Positions 35,591 through 46,276 of a DNA stretch of 64,000 bases are shown one piece after another (within the stretch, counting starts at the first letter, position 1; every line of letters begins with the position of its first letter). Position numbers and translations under genes: made by a program. Where the stretch lies: NCBI RefSeq assembly GCF_009912395.1, contig NZ_WNDO01000030.1, positions 1 through 64,000 of the forward strand. Direction: 5' to 3'. Under the pieces are notes generated by a model that saw only the letters and a list, made by a program, of their open reading frames with translations, was not told where the DNA came from and did no database searches. This DNA comes from Luteibacter sp. (GTDB lineage: Bacteria; Pseudomonadota; Gammaproteobacteria; Xanthomonadales; Rhodanobacteraceae).

Positions 35591-36517
35591 TCAGTAGATA
35601 CGGGGCTCGCCGGGCGGCCGGGTCTTGAACCGTTTGTGAACCCAGAGGTATTGCTCCGGCGCCTCGCGCACCATCTGCTCGATCTGGGCGTTCACCACGG
35701 CGGTGTCCAGGGCGGCGTCCTTGCTCGGGACATCGGGCAGCGGCGCACCCAGGCGCATGACATAACCGGTGTCGTCGGGCAGACGGCGATGATAGAAGGG
35801 AATGACAGCCGCGCCCGACATGCGCGCCAGGTGATGGGTGGCCGTGATGGTCGCGGCGGGCACGCCGAAGAAGGGGACGAATACGTTGTCCTTGCTGCGC
35901 ATGTCCTGGTCGGGGGCGTACCAGACGGTGCCGCCGGCCTTCAGGTACTTCACGGTGCCGCGGATATCGTCCTTGTCGAACATGGCGTCGGCATAGTGCA
36001 AGCGCGAGCGCAGCACGGCGAACTCGAAGACGTCCGAATCCATGCGCCGGTACATGCCGGCGATGCGGATACGCTGCGATACCAGGCGGGCGCATAGTTC
36101 CAGGTGCGAGAAGTGTCCCCCGACCAGCAGGACACCCCGTCCCGAGGCCCTGGCGGCCTCCAGGTGCTCCAGGCCCTCGATGCGGACAGGGACGCGCGCG
36201 ATGGCTCGGTCCGAGCCCATCCAGCCGAGCGCGAATTCGGCGAGCATCATGCCGACATCGCACAGGTTGGCCCTGACCAGGGCCCGCTGGGCCTCCGGAT
36301 CGAGTTCGGGGAAGCACAGGGCGATGTTCGTGGCCGCGATGCGCCGGCGCTCCCGGTTCAGATGCAGGGCCAGCCGGCCGGCGAGTCGTCCGAGCCCCAT
36401 CAACAGGCGGAACGGGAGGTGGGCGATCAGCCAGATGACGGCCACGCCGATCCACGCCGGCCAGTGGCGGGGCGTAAGGAGGCGACGCGTCAGGGAGGGA
36501 TAGGGCATTCCGGGCAT
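35591..36517 (-). CDS. LpxL/HtrB-type lipid A acyltransferase
   Basis: 308 residues from the ATG at 36517. A hydrophobic N-terminal anchor (about 22-45) precedes the acyltransferase core, with the catalytic H-x4-E in GGHFSHLELCARL and downstream YAPDQDMRSKDNVFVPFFGVPAATITATHHLARM, all typical of late acyltransferases that add secondary acyl chains to Kdo2-lipid A at the inner membrane. LpxL or LpxM cannot be told apart from sequence. It is divergent from kdtA, whose product supplies its acceptor. An ATG at 36508 is an alternative start. Confidence 0.88.
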   Translation of the reverse strand: MPGMPYPSLTRRLLTPRHWPAWIGVAVIWLIAHLPFRLLMGLGRLAGRLALHLNRERRRIAATNIALCFPELDPEAQRALVRANLCDVGMMLAEFALGWMGSDRAIARVPVRIEGLEHLEAARASGRGVLLVGGHFSHLELCARLVSQRIRIAGMYRRMDSDVFEFAVLRSRLHYADAMFDKDDIRGTVKYLKAGGTVWYAPDQDMRSKDNVFVPFFGVPAATITATHHLARMSGAAVIPFYHRRLPDDTGYVMRLGAPLPDVPSKDAALDTAVVNAQIEQMVREAPEQYLWVHKRFKTRPPGEPRIY

Positions 36518-36525
36518 GGCCGACC

Positions 36526-36552
36526 ATTGTAGCGAATGGGGGCGGCTATACT
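36526..36552. promoter_or_regulatory. Divergent -10 boxes between the acyltransferase and kdtA
   Basis: TACAAT reads on the minus strand (36531 to 36526) 9 bases before the acyltransferase ATG; TATACT reads on the plus strand (36547-36552) 15 bases before the kdtA ATG. Both leaders would be very short. No good -35 boxes are seen. Confidence 0.4.
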
Positions 36553-36567
36553 GCCCGGCCACCCCTC

Positions 36568-37854
36568 ATGCCCGGGAAACGCGTGCTCCTGCGCCTGCTC
36601 TACAACTTCGCCATGTACCTGTTCACGCCGCTGGTGATGCTGCGGCTGATGGCCAGGGGTATGCGTTATGGCGATTACCATGTGCGCTGGAGGGAGCGTT
36701 TCGGCAGCTTTCGCGAGCCCAGGCTCAACGGTTGCCTCTGGGTGCACGCCGTATCCGTCGGCGAGGTGAACGCGGCCGAGCCGCTGGTGAAGGCGCTGAT
36801 GGAGGCCTATCCACGGGCGCCGATGCTGGTCACGACGGTCACGCCGACGGGCTCCGAGCGAGTCCGACAGCTGTTCGGCGACAGCGTGCACAGTGTCTAT
36901 CTGCCCTACGACCTGCCGTTCGCGGTGCGCCGGTTCCTGCGCAATACCCGTCCCCGCCTGGCGGTGATCGTCGAAACCGAGATCTGGCCGAATCTGTATT
37001 TCGCCTGCCGCCGGCATGGCATCCCGCTGTTGATCGCCAATGCGCGCCTTTCCGAGCGTTCGCTACGCGGATACGCCCGGCTGAACTCGCTGGTCCGCCG
37101 TGCCCTGCGTTGCGTGAGCCACATTGCCGCGCAGTCGCGGACCGACGCGGCCCGGTACCGCCTTCTGGGTGCCGAACCCAGCCAGCTCACCGTATGCGGC
37201 AACCTCAAGTTCGACATGCCCGTGCCGCGGGCGGCCCTGGAGTCCGGTATCGCCATGCGCGAGGCCTGGGGAACGGGGCGCCCGGTATGGATCGCGGCCA
37301 GCACCCACGAGGGCGAGGAGATGTGCGTGCTGGAGGCCCATCTCGATGTGCTCAGGCGCCTGCCCGACGCCCTGCTGTTGATCGCACCCCGGCATCCGGA
37401 GCGCTTCAAGGCGGTCGAGGCCTCGGTGCGCAGCCTCGGCTTTACGGTCGCCACACGCAGCGTGGACGGTGTCCCCGGCCACACCACGCAGTGCTTCGTG
37501 ATCGACTCGATGGGTGAGTTGCTGCGTTTCTTCGCCGCCTCCGATGTCGCGTTCGTGGGCGGCAGCCTGGTGTCCATCGGTGGTCACAACGTGCTGGAAC
37601 CGGCGGCGCTGAGCAAGCCCGTGCTGGTCGGTCCGCATACCTTCAATTTCGAGGAGATCACCCAGGAACTCCTCGACCGCGGTGGCGGCCTGCGCATTCC
37701 CGACGGCGATACGCTGGGTGCCGAGGTCCTTTCCCTGCTCCGTGACGAGACGCGCCGCGCATCCATGGGGCGCGCGGCGCGTCAGGTCTTCGAAGCCGAA
37801 CGGGGTTCCGTTGGCAAGGTCATGAAGCTGGTGGACGGCCTGCTCCAGGAGTGA
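36568..37854 (+). CDS. waaA: Kdo transferase (lipid A Kdo-transferase)
   Basis: 428 residues, standard for WaaA/KdtA. It transfers Kdo from CMP-Kdo to lipid IVA at the cytoplasmic face of the inner membrane. An N-terminal anchor (residues 8-28) is followed by the GT-B fold with LWVHAVSVGEVNAAEPLV (the catalytic-site region with the conserved Glu), VETEIWPNL, and the C-terminal GGSLVSIGGHNVLEPAALSKPVLVGPHTFNF. Located opposite the LpxL-type gene, consistent with consecutive steps in lipid A assembly. Confidence 0.94.
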   Translation: MPGKRVLLRLLYNFAMYLFTPLVMLRLMARGMRYGDYHVRWRERFGSFREPRLNGCLWVHAVSVGEVNAAEPLVKALMEAYPRAPMLVTTVTPTGSERVRQLFGDSVHSVYLPYDLPFAVRRFLRNTRPRLAVIVETEIWPNLYFACRRHGIPLLIANARLSERSLRGYARLNSLVRRALRCVSHIAAQSRTDAARYRLLGAEPSQLTVCGNLKFDMPVPRAALESGIAMREAWGTGRPVWIAASTHEGEEMCVLEAHLDVLRRLPDALLLIAPRHPERFKAVEASVRSLGFTVATRSVDGVPGHTTQCFVIDSMGELLRFFAASDVAFVGGSLVSIGGHNVLEPAALSKPVLVGPHTFNFEEITQELLDRGGGLRIPDGDTLGAEVLSLLRDETRRASMGRAARQVFEAERGSVGKVMKLVDGLLQE

Positions 37855-37915
37855 GGCCTCAGCCGCCGTGGAAGGACGCGGCGAAGCCGTCGTTGCAGCC
37901 GAAGCTGGCTTCCAC

Positions 37916-38473
37916 TCAGTCGATGGTGCAGGCGAAGTGGCCTTCGACGGTTTCGCCGCCGAGCGCGTTCTTGCGATGGGACAGGCGCATGGAGCCCACG
38001 CGCTGACCCTGTGCCATGCAGTTGTCGCGAACTTTGTCGCGAGCTGCCTCGTAAGCCGATTCACGATCGCCGACGGCATGCACGCGCCCGATGGCCGAGA
38101 GACCATCCTCCGTGTCGTAGATGAAAGCCATGGTGGTGTGCTTGCGCTCCGACGGATCGGTGGCGGCGAAGGTGTCGTCCTGAAGATGACAGGTGATGCT
38201 GGCACTCGCGTACGGGGCAGACGAGGTTTCGTTCGCCGGTAGCTCGGCGTAGCCGGTGACGAAGCCCTTGTGCTCGTCGCAGACGCGCATCGCCCGGACC
38301 CAGTGCTTGCGGAAGGCAGGTGCATCGCCACGGATTCCTGCCGCTTCGGGCACGGCGTACTCGAAGGCGATGACGATGGCGTTGCCGGGCTCTGGTAGGT
38401 CGGAGGCACGCAGCGAGGAAGCGGCGAAGGTCGTGGCGAGCGCCACGCCGGCAAAGGCGAGATGACGTTTCAT
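37916..38473 (-). CDS. Small exported protein of unknown function
   Basis: 185 residues from the ATG at 38473 (AAGGA site upstream) with a signal peptide (MKRHLAFAGVALATTFAASSLRA, cleavage near residue 23). The mature part holds four Cys residues (around RVCDEHKG, ITCHLQDD, DNCMAQGQ, FACTID), probably two disulfides. I do not recognise the family. It lies convergent to kdtA and downstream of tolC but separated from it by a terminator. Confidence 0.65.
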   Translation of the reverse strand: MKRHLAFAGVALATTFAASSLRASDLPEPGNAIVIAFEYAVPEAAGIRGDAPAFRKHWVRAMRVCDEHKGFVTGYAELPANETSSAPYASASITCHLQDDTFAATDPSERKHTTMAFIYDTEDGLSAIGRVHAVGDRESAYEAARDKVRDNCMAQGQRVGSMRLSHRKNALGGETVEGHFACTID

Positions 38474-38624
38474 GATTCGTCCTTGAGGAGAGGGAATGCC
38501 GCCATGGAGCGGCCCACGCATTCTTGTGGTGGCCCGTGTCGGCGGCCAGCGGATCAACCCCTGTGCTCACGCAGGCGCATGCCGTGTCCATGGCGAGCGA
38601 TTTCCTGCCCGGATGTCGCCCATG

Positions 38625-38658
38625 AAAAAAGGCGGACCCTCGCGGGCCCGCCTTTTTT
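38625..38658 (-). terminator. Intrinsic terminator after tolC
   Basis: GGCGGACCC-TCGC-GGGCCCGCC (38631-38652; one bulge) flanked by six As and six Ts, so it can act in both directions; it ends the pcm-tolC message 19 bases after the tolC stop. Confidence 0.85.
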
Positions 38659-38676
38659 GCGTGGCTTTCGCCGTGC

Positions 38677-40065
38677 TTACTGGAGCAGCGAGTTGATCGT
38701 TTCCATGTCCTTGAAGTCCACCGTGCCGGCCGTCTGCTTGAGCAGCAGCTTGTCGAGGATGAACTGGTGGCGCGCCTGCGAATAGTTGCTGAGCGCCTGG
38801 GTCAGGTTCTGCTGCGCGATGAGCACGTCCACGATGGTACGGGTACCCACTTCGAAGCCGGCCTGCGTGGCGTCTCGCGCGCTCTCGGCGGATTCCACGG
38901 CGGCCTTGGTCGCGCCGACCTTGCTGATGCCGGCGACGACCGAGCGGTAGTAGTTCAGCGTGTCGCGGACGACCTGGCGGCGGGTAATCTCCAGCGAATC
39001 CTGGGCGGAATCGCGGTTGTAGATCGCCTGACGCACCTTCGACTGCGTGTAGCCGCCGGAGAAGATGGGCACCGTCAGGGTCAGGCCGACCGTGGTCGTG
39101 CCGCGGCCGTTCGGGTTGTTGGCGCTGTTCACTGCGCCCAGGTTCTCGGTCCACGACGACGACTTGCCGTATGACGCCGTGGCGCCGAGGGTCGGCAGGT
39201 GGCCGGCACGGGCGGCCGAGATCGAATGCTCGTTGGCATCGACGTTGTACTGACCCGAGATGATCGTCGGGTTGGTCTTGACGGCCTGGGCCACCCACGC
39301 GTTCGGATCGTTCGGGGTCGGCGCGTCCATCGGCAGCTGCTCGCGCAGCTTCTTCAGGTTCTCGGACGGCTTGCCGGTGATCTGGGTCAGGGCTTCGCGC
39401 GAGTCGGCCAGGGTGTTCTCGGCGGTGATCACGGAGGCCACGGCGGAGTCGTGCTGGGCCTTGGCGTCCTGCACGTCGGTGATGGCCGACAGGCCCACGT
39501 CGAAACGCTGCTGGGCCTGCTCGAGCTGGCGGGCGAGCGCCTGTTCGTTGGCCTTGGCGAAGGTCAGCGCGTCGTCGTTGGTGAGCACCAGGAAGTAGGC
39601 CGAGGCCACGCGGGCAAATAACTGCTGCGCGGAGGCGTCGTAGGCGGCGTTTTGCGAGTCGGCCGACGAATGGGCGGCCTTCAGGTCGGCCAGCTTGCTG
39701 AAGTCGACCACGGTCTGGGTGATGTTCGCATTGAGCGTACGCGTGCGGGTATGACCGGCGTCGTCCGAGAGAACCGGGCGGCCCTGGGCATCACGCAGGG
39801 GATTGCCCGCTGCGTCGGTCAGCTGGGTCCGCGACGGACCGGCCGGATCGGCCTGGTTGAGGCTGAGCGTAGCGTTGGCCTGCGGGAGCAGGGCCGAACG
39901 TGCCTGCACCACGCCTTCACCGCTGGCGAGGCGCTGGGAATCCGCCTGGGACAGCGTCGGATCGTTGGCACGGGCCAGGCGGTAGGCCTCGAGCAGGTCT
40001 TCCGCGTGGCTGGCGAACGGCATCGCGGCCAGTGCGAACGCGACGGTGAACAGCTTCAAGCGCAT
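38677..40065 (-). CDS. tolC: TolC family outer-membrane efflux channel
   Basis: 462 residues. A signal peptide (ending SHA-ED near residue 22) is followed by the family repeat (LLEAYRLARANDPTLSQADSQRLASGEGVVQARSALLPQANATLSLNQ, with the second copy near residues 235-270). The EVGTRTIVDVLIAQQNLTQALSNYSQARHQFILDKLLLKQTAG segment is the signature of TolC-type trimeric channels. TolC forms the outer-membrane exit of type I secretion and RND/ABC efflux. It lies after pcm on the same strand; no efflux pump genes are in the window. Confidence 0.93.
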   Translation of the reverse strand: MRLKLFTVAFALAAMPFASHAEDLLEAYRLARANDPTLSQADSQRLASGEGVVQARSALLPQANATLSLNQADPAGPSRTQLTDAAGNPLRDAQGRPVLSDDAGHTRTRTLNANITQTVVDFSKLADLKAAHSSADSQNAAYDASAQQLFARVASAYFLVLTNDDALTFAKANEQALARQLEQAQQRFDVGLSAITDVQDAKAQHDSAVASVITAENTLADSREALTQITGKPSENLKKLREQLPMDAPTPNDPNAWVAQAVKTNPTIISGQYNVDANEHSISAARAGHLPTLGATASYGKSSSWTENLGAVNSANNPNGRGTTTVGLTLTVPIFSGGYTQSKVRQAIYNRDSAQDSLEITRRQVVRDTLNYYRSVVAGISKVGATKAAVESAESARDATQAGFEVGTRTIVDVLIAQQNLTQALSNYSQARHQFILDKLLLKQTAGTVDFKDMETINSLLQ

Positions 40066-40101
40066 GGTATCGCCTCGTGGATGATGGGAAATCTGGTGGG
40101 G

Positions 40102-40761
40102 TCAGAGCACGAAGCGCTTCACCGGCGCGGCATGCGCCAGGTAGGGAAGGTCCGTTTCAAACAGGGATTCCTCGCGGAAGCGGCCCTCGCCCTCATGGGT
40201 GAGGAGCACCGCCGTCTGGGCGGGGGAGTCGCCACGGACCACGAACATGCGGCCGCCCGGCTTCAGCCAGCGGACGAACTTCTCGGGAACCGCATGGACC
40301 GCCCCGGTGACCACGACGACGTCGAAAACGCCAGCCGGGGCATAGCCGTTGACGGCCTCGGCGGTGTCCAGCGCGACATTGGTGACGCCGGCGGCGGCCA
40401 GGCGCTGGCGCGCGGCGTCGACGAAGTCGGCATGCATGTCGATGCTGGTGACCTTGCCGGCAAGGCGGGCGAGGCAGGCGGTGAGGTAGCCCGAGCCGGT
40501 GCCGATCTCGAGCACCGTGTCGGTCTTGTTCAGGGCAATGGCCTGGAGCACGCGGCCTTCGATGACCGGCTTCATCATCACCTCGCCATGGCCCAGGGGC
40601 AGGGTGAGGTCGGCGAACGCCACGTTACGGTGAGCCGGCGCGACGAAGTCCTCGCGACGGACAGCCTTCAGGGTTTCGAGGACGTCATAGTCGAGGACCT
40701 CCCAGGGGCGGACCTGGTTCTCGACCATGTTCTGCCGGGCCTGCTCGAAATTCATCGCCAT
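40102..40761 (-). CDS. pcm: Protein-L-isoaspartate O-methyltransferase-like protein
   Basis: 219 residues from the ATG at 40761; the frame extends to a TTG at 40770 and an ATG at 40755 is also possible. The SAM-binding motif VLEIGTGSGYLTACLARLAGKVTSIDM and the PCMT pattern (MVENQVRPWEVLDYDVLETLKAVRREDFV, PLGHGEVMMKPVIEGRVLQAIAL) fit the pcm family, which repairs isoaspartyl residues in aged proteins. The usual 'GxGQTIS' substrate loop is changed here to GHGEVMMKP, so the substrate may differ. It precedes tolC by 36 bases, probably one operon. Confidence 0.85.
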   Translation of the reverse strand: MAMNFEQARQNMVENQVRPWEVLDYDVLETLKAVRREDFVAPAHRNVAFADLTLPLGHGEVMMKPVIEGRVLQAIALNKTDTVLEIGTGSGYLTACLARLAGKVTSIDMHADFVDAARQRLAAAGVTNVALDTAEAVNGYAPAGVFDVVVVTGAVHAVPEKFVRWLKPGGRMFVVRGDSPAQTAVLLTHEGEGRFREESLFETDLPYLAHAAPVKRFVL

Positions 40762-41124
40762 GGTGTTCAATCCCGTACGAAATCTGCAAAAAAGGTTCGG
40801 AAGGATAAGCGCTTACCGCCTACATTCCCAATGTGTAAAGGCTGCGGGCGCCGTGCCATCGGACGAAGTGCCGGAAGTCACCGGACGGACCTGACGGAAG
40901 TCATGCTTCCGTGAGATCCAGGACTCTGGCGGCTGAACGACCGATGGCGAGCATCCCTTCAGGCCATGGGAACCGCCGATCGGAGGCCCCACCTCACATT
41001 CTAAGGTAGACGGGCGGCGATGCTCCGCTTTTTCCGGTGACGTGGACGGCAACCGCGTCGTGCTGGAAATAACTAAACCGATGCGTATAATAAAGTCATA
41101 ATCTTTGTTTGTGAAGGTGTAGCC
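40762..41124. other. Intergenic region between pcm and the TetR gene
   Basis: 363 bases without a credible gene. It holds a perfect ACATT-CCC-AATGT inverted repeat at 40822-40834 on the pcm side, next to AAGCGCTT at 40807-40814, and a TATAAT box at 41086-41091 with a weak TGGAAA at 41064-41069 pointing to the TetR gene. The AT-rich stretch 41065-41115 contrasts with the high-GC surroundings and is the likely promoter. The open frames across it are antisense continuations without coding character. Confidence 0.5.
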
Positions 41125-41787
41125 ATGAACGCCAGCCCGAAAATGAAACCCCAGGGCCCGGGGCGTCCGAAGGACATGGAGAAACGCGCGGCCATCCTCG
41201 ACGCGGCCAAGGCCCTGTTCACCCAGGGCGGCTTCGCGGGTACCAGCATGGACGCCGTTGCCGCGTCCGCCGGCGTATCCAAGCTCACCGTCTACAGCCA
41301 TTTCGGCGACAAAGACAACCTTTTCCGTGAAGTGATCCGCGCGCACGTGCAGGAGCGCCTGCCGGACAACCTCTTCGACTTCAGCCCCGGCGCGGACATC
41401 CGCATCACCCTGGGCAACATCGCCAGCCGTCATGCGGCGATGGAAACCAACACGGAGTCCGTGGGTACCTTCCGCGCGATCCTTTCGGACTGCCATTCGG
41501 GCGGCAACCCGCGTTTCGGCCGGTTGGTCTGGGAAGAAGGCCCGGCACGCATGCACAAGCTCGTGCAGCGACTGCTCGAAGGTGCCACCAGCCGTGGTCA
41601 GCTCGACATTCCTGATGTCTCCCGCGCTACCACGCAGTTCCTGGCCCTGCTCAAGGGCGACCTGCTGATTCGTCGCCTGTTCGGTTGCGAGGACTGTGCC
41701 GTGCAGTTCGCCGAAGAGGTGCGCGCCAACGCGCAGGCGGCGGTCGAGATGTTCATGCGCGCGTATTCGCCGCGCAGCGAAGCCTGA
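41125..41787 (+). CDS. TetR family transcriptional regulator
   Basis: 220 residues. N-terminal TetR helix-turn-helix (AILDAAKALFTQGGFAGTSMDAVAASAGVSKLTVYSHFGDKDNLF, residues ~22-66) and a C-terminal helical domain resembling TetR_C_7-type (AefR-like) regulators of efflux genes. A TATAAT box lies 34 bases upstream of the ATG. The divergent pcm-tolC genes are the nearest possible targets; this is inference. Confidence 0.88.
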   Translation: MNASPKMKPQGPGRPKDMEKRAAILDAAKALFTQGGFAGTSMDAVAASAGVSKLTVYSHFGDKDNLFREVIRAHVQERLPDNLFDFSPGADIRITLGNIASRHAAMETNTESVGTFRAILSDCHSGGNPRFGRLVWEEGPARMHKLVQRLLEGATSRGQLDIPDVSRATTQFLALLKGDLLIRRLFGCEDCAVQFAEEVRANAQAAVEMFMRAYSPRSEA

Positions 41788-41829
41788 TATCGCTCGCATC
41801 CGCTGCCGCTTCGTGCTTGAATGGCCGGC

Positions 41830-41912
41830 GAAGCGGGGGTGCCCATGCGAAAAGCGCGGGCTGAGAGAGTCCCTTCGAACCTGATCCGGTTGGTACCGGC
41901 GTAGGAAGCTTC
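41830..41912 (+). promoter_or_regulatory. TPP riboswitch (THI element)
   Basis: All conserved parts of the thiamine pyrophosphate aptamer are seen in order: GGGGTGCCC, the CTGAGA core (in GGGCTGAGAGAGTCCC), ACCTGATCCGG and GGTACCGGCGTAGGAA. P1 is closed by GAAGC (41830-41834) and GCTTC (41908-41912). A downstream hairpin CCACGGG/CCCGTGG (41915-41949) and a pyrimidine tract (41961-41975) near the GAGGA ribosome site may form the switching part. No U-tract terminator follows, so translation control is more likely. Confidence 0.96.
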
Positions 41913-41924
41913 GTCCACGGGTGA

Positions 41925-43835
<1,911 letters not shown>

Positions 43836-43999
43836 TCGCGCCTGCTTCGCCGTGGCCCTGGGCGCATGCCCGGGGTTACGGCGGAAGGCTCCGAGGGAAA
43901 CGCACACGATTCCCATTCGGCCGCCTTCACCCGCTTTTCCCAGCGCCGGTCCTACCGTCTGGAGCCTTCCCCACGTCACCTTCCAAGGAGACCCAGGCC

Positions 44000-44572
44000 A
44001 TGTCCAGCGCCAAGCCATTCGTCAGCGATATCGAGAACATTCGTAAGCGTGCCCGCGAGCATATCGACAAGGGCGCCATCACATCGGGGTACCGCGCCGA
44101 CCGTGAAACGGTGATCAAACTGCTCAACGAAGCGCTGGCCACCGAGATCGTTTGCGTGTTGCGCTACAAGTACCACTACTACATGGCGCCGGGCATCCAT
44201 TCGCAGAGCGTGAAGGCCGAATTCCTCGAACACGCCAACGAGGAACAGACCCATGCCGACCGCATCGCCGAGCGCATCACGCAGCTCGACGGCACCCCCA
44301 ATTTCAACCCGGAAGGCCTTCTTTCACGCAGTCACGCGGATTACGTCGAAGGTAAGGACCTCATCGACATGATCAAGGAAGACCTCGTCGCAGAACGCAT
44401 CGCCATCGACAGCTATCGTGACATCGTCAACTACATCGGTGACGACGACCCGACCACGCGCCGCATCATGGAAGACATCCTCGCGCAGGAAGAAGAGCAC
44501 GCCGAAGACATGGCGACGCTGCTGGAGAACCTCGGCAAGAAGGGCGAGCCGGCGGCACCTGCCCGGCACTGA
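44000..44572 (+). CDS. Ferritin-like diiron protein
   Basis: 190 residues, start set by AAGGAG. The four-helix ferritin pattern shows paired diiron ligands: EALATEIVCVLRYKYHYYMA, EFLEHANEEQTHADRIAERI (ExxH), DLVAERIAIDSYRDI and ILAQEEEHAEDMATLLENL (ExxH). It resembles the bacterioferritin-like/DUF2202-type ferritin-like proteins of xanthomonads, which may store iron or protect DNA from oxidants. Not a classic heme bacterioferritin, as no obvious heme Met is placed. Confidence 0.8.
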   Translation: MSSAKPFVSDIENIRKRAREHIDKGAITSGYRADRETVIKLLNEALATEIVCVLRYKYHYYMAPGIHSQSVKAEFLEHANEEQTHADRIAERITQLDGTPNFNPEGLLSRSHADYVEGKDLIDMIKEDLVAERIAIDSYRDIVNYIGDDDPTTRRIMEDILAQEEEHAEDMATLLENLGKKGEPAAPARH

Positions 44573-44610
44573 GGGGGTAAGCTAGGGGCGTTCGCTCGCT
44601 CTGACGAAGG

Positions 44611-45633
44611 ATGACCATGAACGCGACCGCCGCCCCCGCGCCGAAACGTCGACGCAACCCTGTGACCCTCGCGATCGCGCTGCCGATCGCGATCCTCGTC
44701 CTGCTGGTGCTGTTTTTCATGTGGTGGTGGGACAAGGAGCCGGAGCAGTTCGATCCGGTCGCCGTGACCACCGCGCACATGAAGGACCTCGGCCGGCCGA
44801 TGAGCACGGGCGCCGTCACCACGTATACGCTGATCCGTTCGGTCGACACGCTGATGGACAAGCGCGGTGGTTATCTCAGCAATGACAAGCTGCCGCCCGG
44901 CGCGTTCATGGACAACATCCCCAATTGGGAGTTCGGCTCCCTGACCGCCTCCCGCGACTTGGTCCGTGCACTGCGCAACGACTTCAGTCGCTCGCAGACG
45001 CAGTCCGTCGAGGACAAGTCCCTCGGCGAGGCCGACCCCCTGCTCAACAGCCCGAACGACCGCTGGCTCTTCCCCAGCTCGGAATCCCAGTACACCAAGG
45101 CGATGGGCGACCTGGAAGACTACCTCGGGCGCCTGAGCGACTCGCCCGACGGCAACGCCCATTTCTACGCCCGCGCCGACAACCTGGCCGACTACCTGCA
45201 GACCGTCTCCACCCGCCTGGGCTCGCTGTCCCAGCGGCTCTCGGCCAGTGTCGGCCAGCTCAAGGTCGACGCCGCCCCCAACGCCGACGTGGCGGCCAAT
45301 GCGGCACCTGCCAAGGCCGTGTACGTGAAGACGCCCTGGAACAAGATCGACGACAACTTCTATGAGGCGCGTGGCTATACCTGGGCGCTGCTGGAGCAGC
45401 TGAAGGCCATCCGCCACGATTTTGGGCCGATCCTGAAATCGAAGAATGCCGATGCCAGCCTGCAGCAGGTGATCCGCGAGCTTGAGGAATCGCAGAAATC
45501 GCTTGGTAGCCCTGTGGTGCTGAACGGTTCGCCGTTTGGGTTCTTCGCCAATCATTCGCTGGTGATGGCGAACTACATCTCGCGGGCTAACGCGGCGATC
45601 ATTGATCTGCGGGCTTTGTTGAGCCGCGGTTGA
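44611..45633 (+). CDS. DUF2333 family inner-membrane protein
   Basis: 340 residues with one N-terminal membrane anchor (NPVTLAIALPIAILVLLVLFFMWWW, residues ~16-40) and a large periplasmic domain. The sequence (SVDTLMDKRGGYLSNDKLPPGAFMDNIPNWEFGSLTASRDLVRALRNDFSRSQTQS) is the DUF2333 family signature. Function is unknown; these proteins are co-conserved with envelope genes in gammaproteobacteria. An intrinsic terminator follows at 45691. Confidence 0.88.
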   Translation: MTMNATAAPAPKRRRNPVTLAIALPIAILVLLVLFFMWWWDKEPEQFDPVAVTTAHMKDLGRPMSTGAVTTYTLIRSVDTLMDKRGGYLSNDKLPPGAFMDNIPNWEFGSLTASRDLVRALRNDFSRSQTQSVEDKSLGEADPLLNSPNDRWLFPSSESQYTKAMGDLEDYLGRLSDSPDGNAHFYARADNLADYLQTVSTRLGSLSQRLSASVGQLKVDAAPNADVAANAAPAKAVYVKTPWNKIDDNFYEARGYTWALLEQLKAIRHDFGPILKSKNADASLQQVIRELEESQKSLGSPVVLNGSPFGFFANHSLVMANYISRANAAIIDLRALLSRG

Positions 45634-45663
45634 TCCTTCGATCGGATGTAGCGGCGGCCCCGT

Positions 45664-45683
45664 CGCGCGCAAGCGCGCTCCTA
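45664..45683. repeat. Single REP half-site
   Basis: Only the right-hand arm (CGCGCGCAAGCGCGCTCCTA) is present, between the DUF2333 stop and its terminator. The partner arm is missing or degenerate. Confidence 0.75.
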
Positions 45684-45690
45684 CAGAAGA

Positions 45691-45719
45691 AAAAAAAGCC
45701 CGCGTTAGCGGGCTTTTTT
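45691..45719. terminator. Bidirectional terminator between DUF2333 and ppa
   Basis: GCCCGC-GTTA-GCGGGC (45698-45713) with eight As before and six Ts after, serving the convergent genes on both sides. Confidence 0.88.
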
Positions 45720-45742
45720 GTACGACATGCGGTTCGCGTGGC

Positions 45743-46276
45743 TTACTTCGAGGCCTTGTAGCTCTCGATGCCGGCGTTGATCACGGCCTTGGCTTCGGCG
45801 GCGTTGACCCAGCCTTCGATCTTGACCCACTTGCCCTTCTCGAGATCCTTGTAGTGCTCGAAGAAGTGGCCGATGCGCTCAAGCCAGTGGCCCGAAACCT
45901 GGTCGATGTCCTTGATGTGCGAGTAGCCGGCGAAGATCTTGCCGACCGGCACCATCACCAGCTTCTCGTCCGAACCGGCTTCGTCGGTCATCTTGAGCAT
46001 GCCGACCGGATGGCAGCGGATGACCGAGCCCGGGACCAGCGGCAGGGGCAGGATCACCAGCGCGTCGAGCGGGTCGCCGTCGCCGCCCAGGGTGCCCGGC
46101 ACGTAGCCGTAGTTGCACGGGTAACGCATCGGGGTCGAGAGGATGCGGTCGACGAAGATCGCGCCGCTGTCCTTGTCCACCTCGTACTTGACGGGCTCGG
46201 CATCCTTGGGGATTTCGATGATGACGTTGATTTCGTCCGGCACGTTCTTGCCGGCGGGTACGAGGTGCAGGCCCAT
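45743..46276 (-). CDS. ppa: Inorganic pyrophosphatase (soluble)
   Basis: 177 residues, family I PPase. The active-site signature DGDPLDALV (with the metal-binding Asps), RYPCNYGYVPGTL and KDIDQVSGHWLERIGHFFEHYKDLEKGKWVKI are intact. It hydrolyses PPi in the cytoplasm, pulling biosynthetic reactions forward. A membrane H+-PPase and a PPi-dependent phosphofructokinase lie within 11 kb. Confidence 0.96.
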   Translation of the reverse strand: MGLHLVPAGKNVPDEINVIIEIPKDAEPVKYEVDKDSGAIFVDRILSTPMRYPCNYGYVPGTLGGDGDPLDALVILPLPLVPGSVIRCHPVGMLKMTDEAGSDEKLVMVPVGKIFAGYSHIKDIDQVSGHWLERIGHFFEHYKDLEKGKWVKIEGWVNAAEAKAVINAGIESYKASK

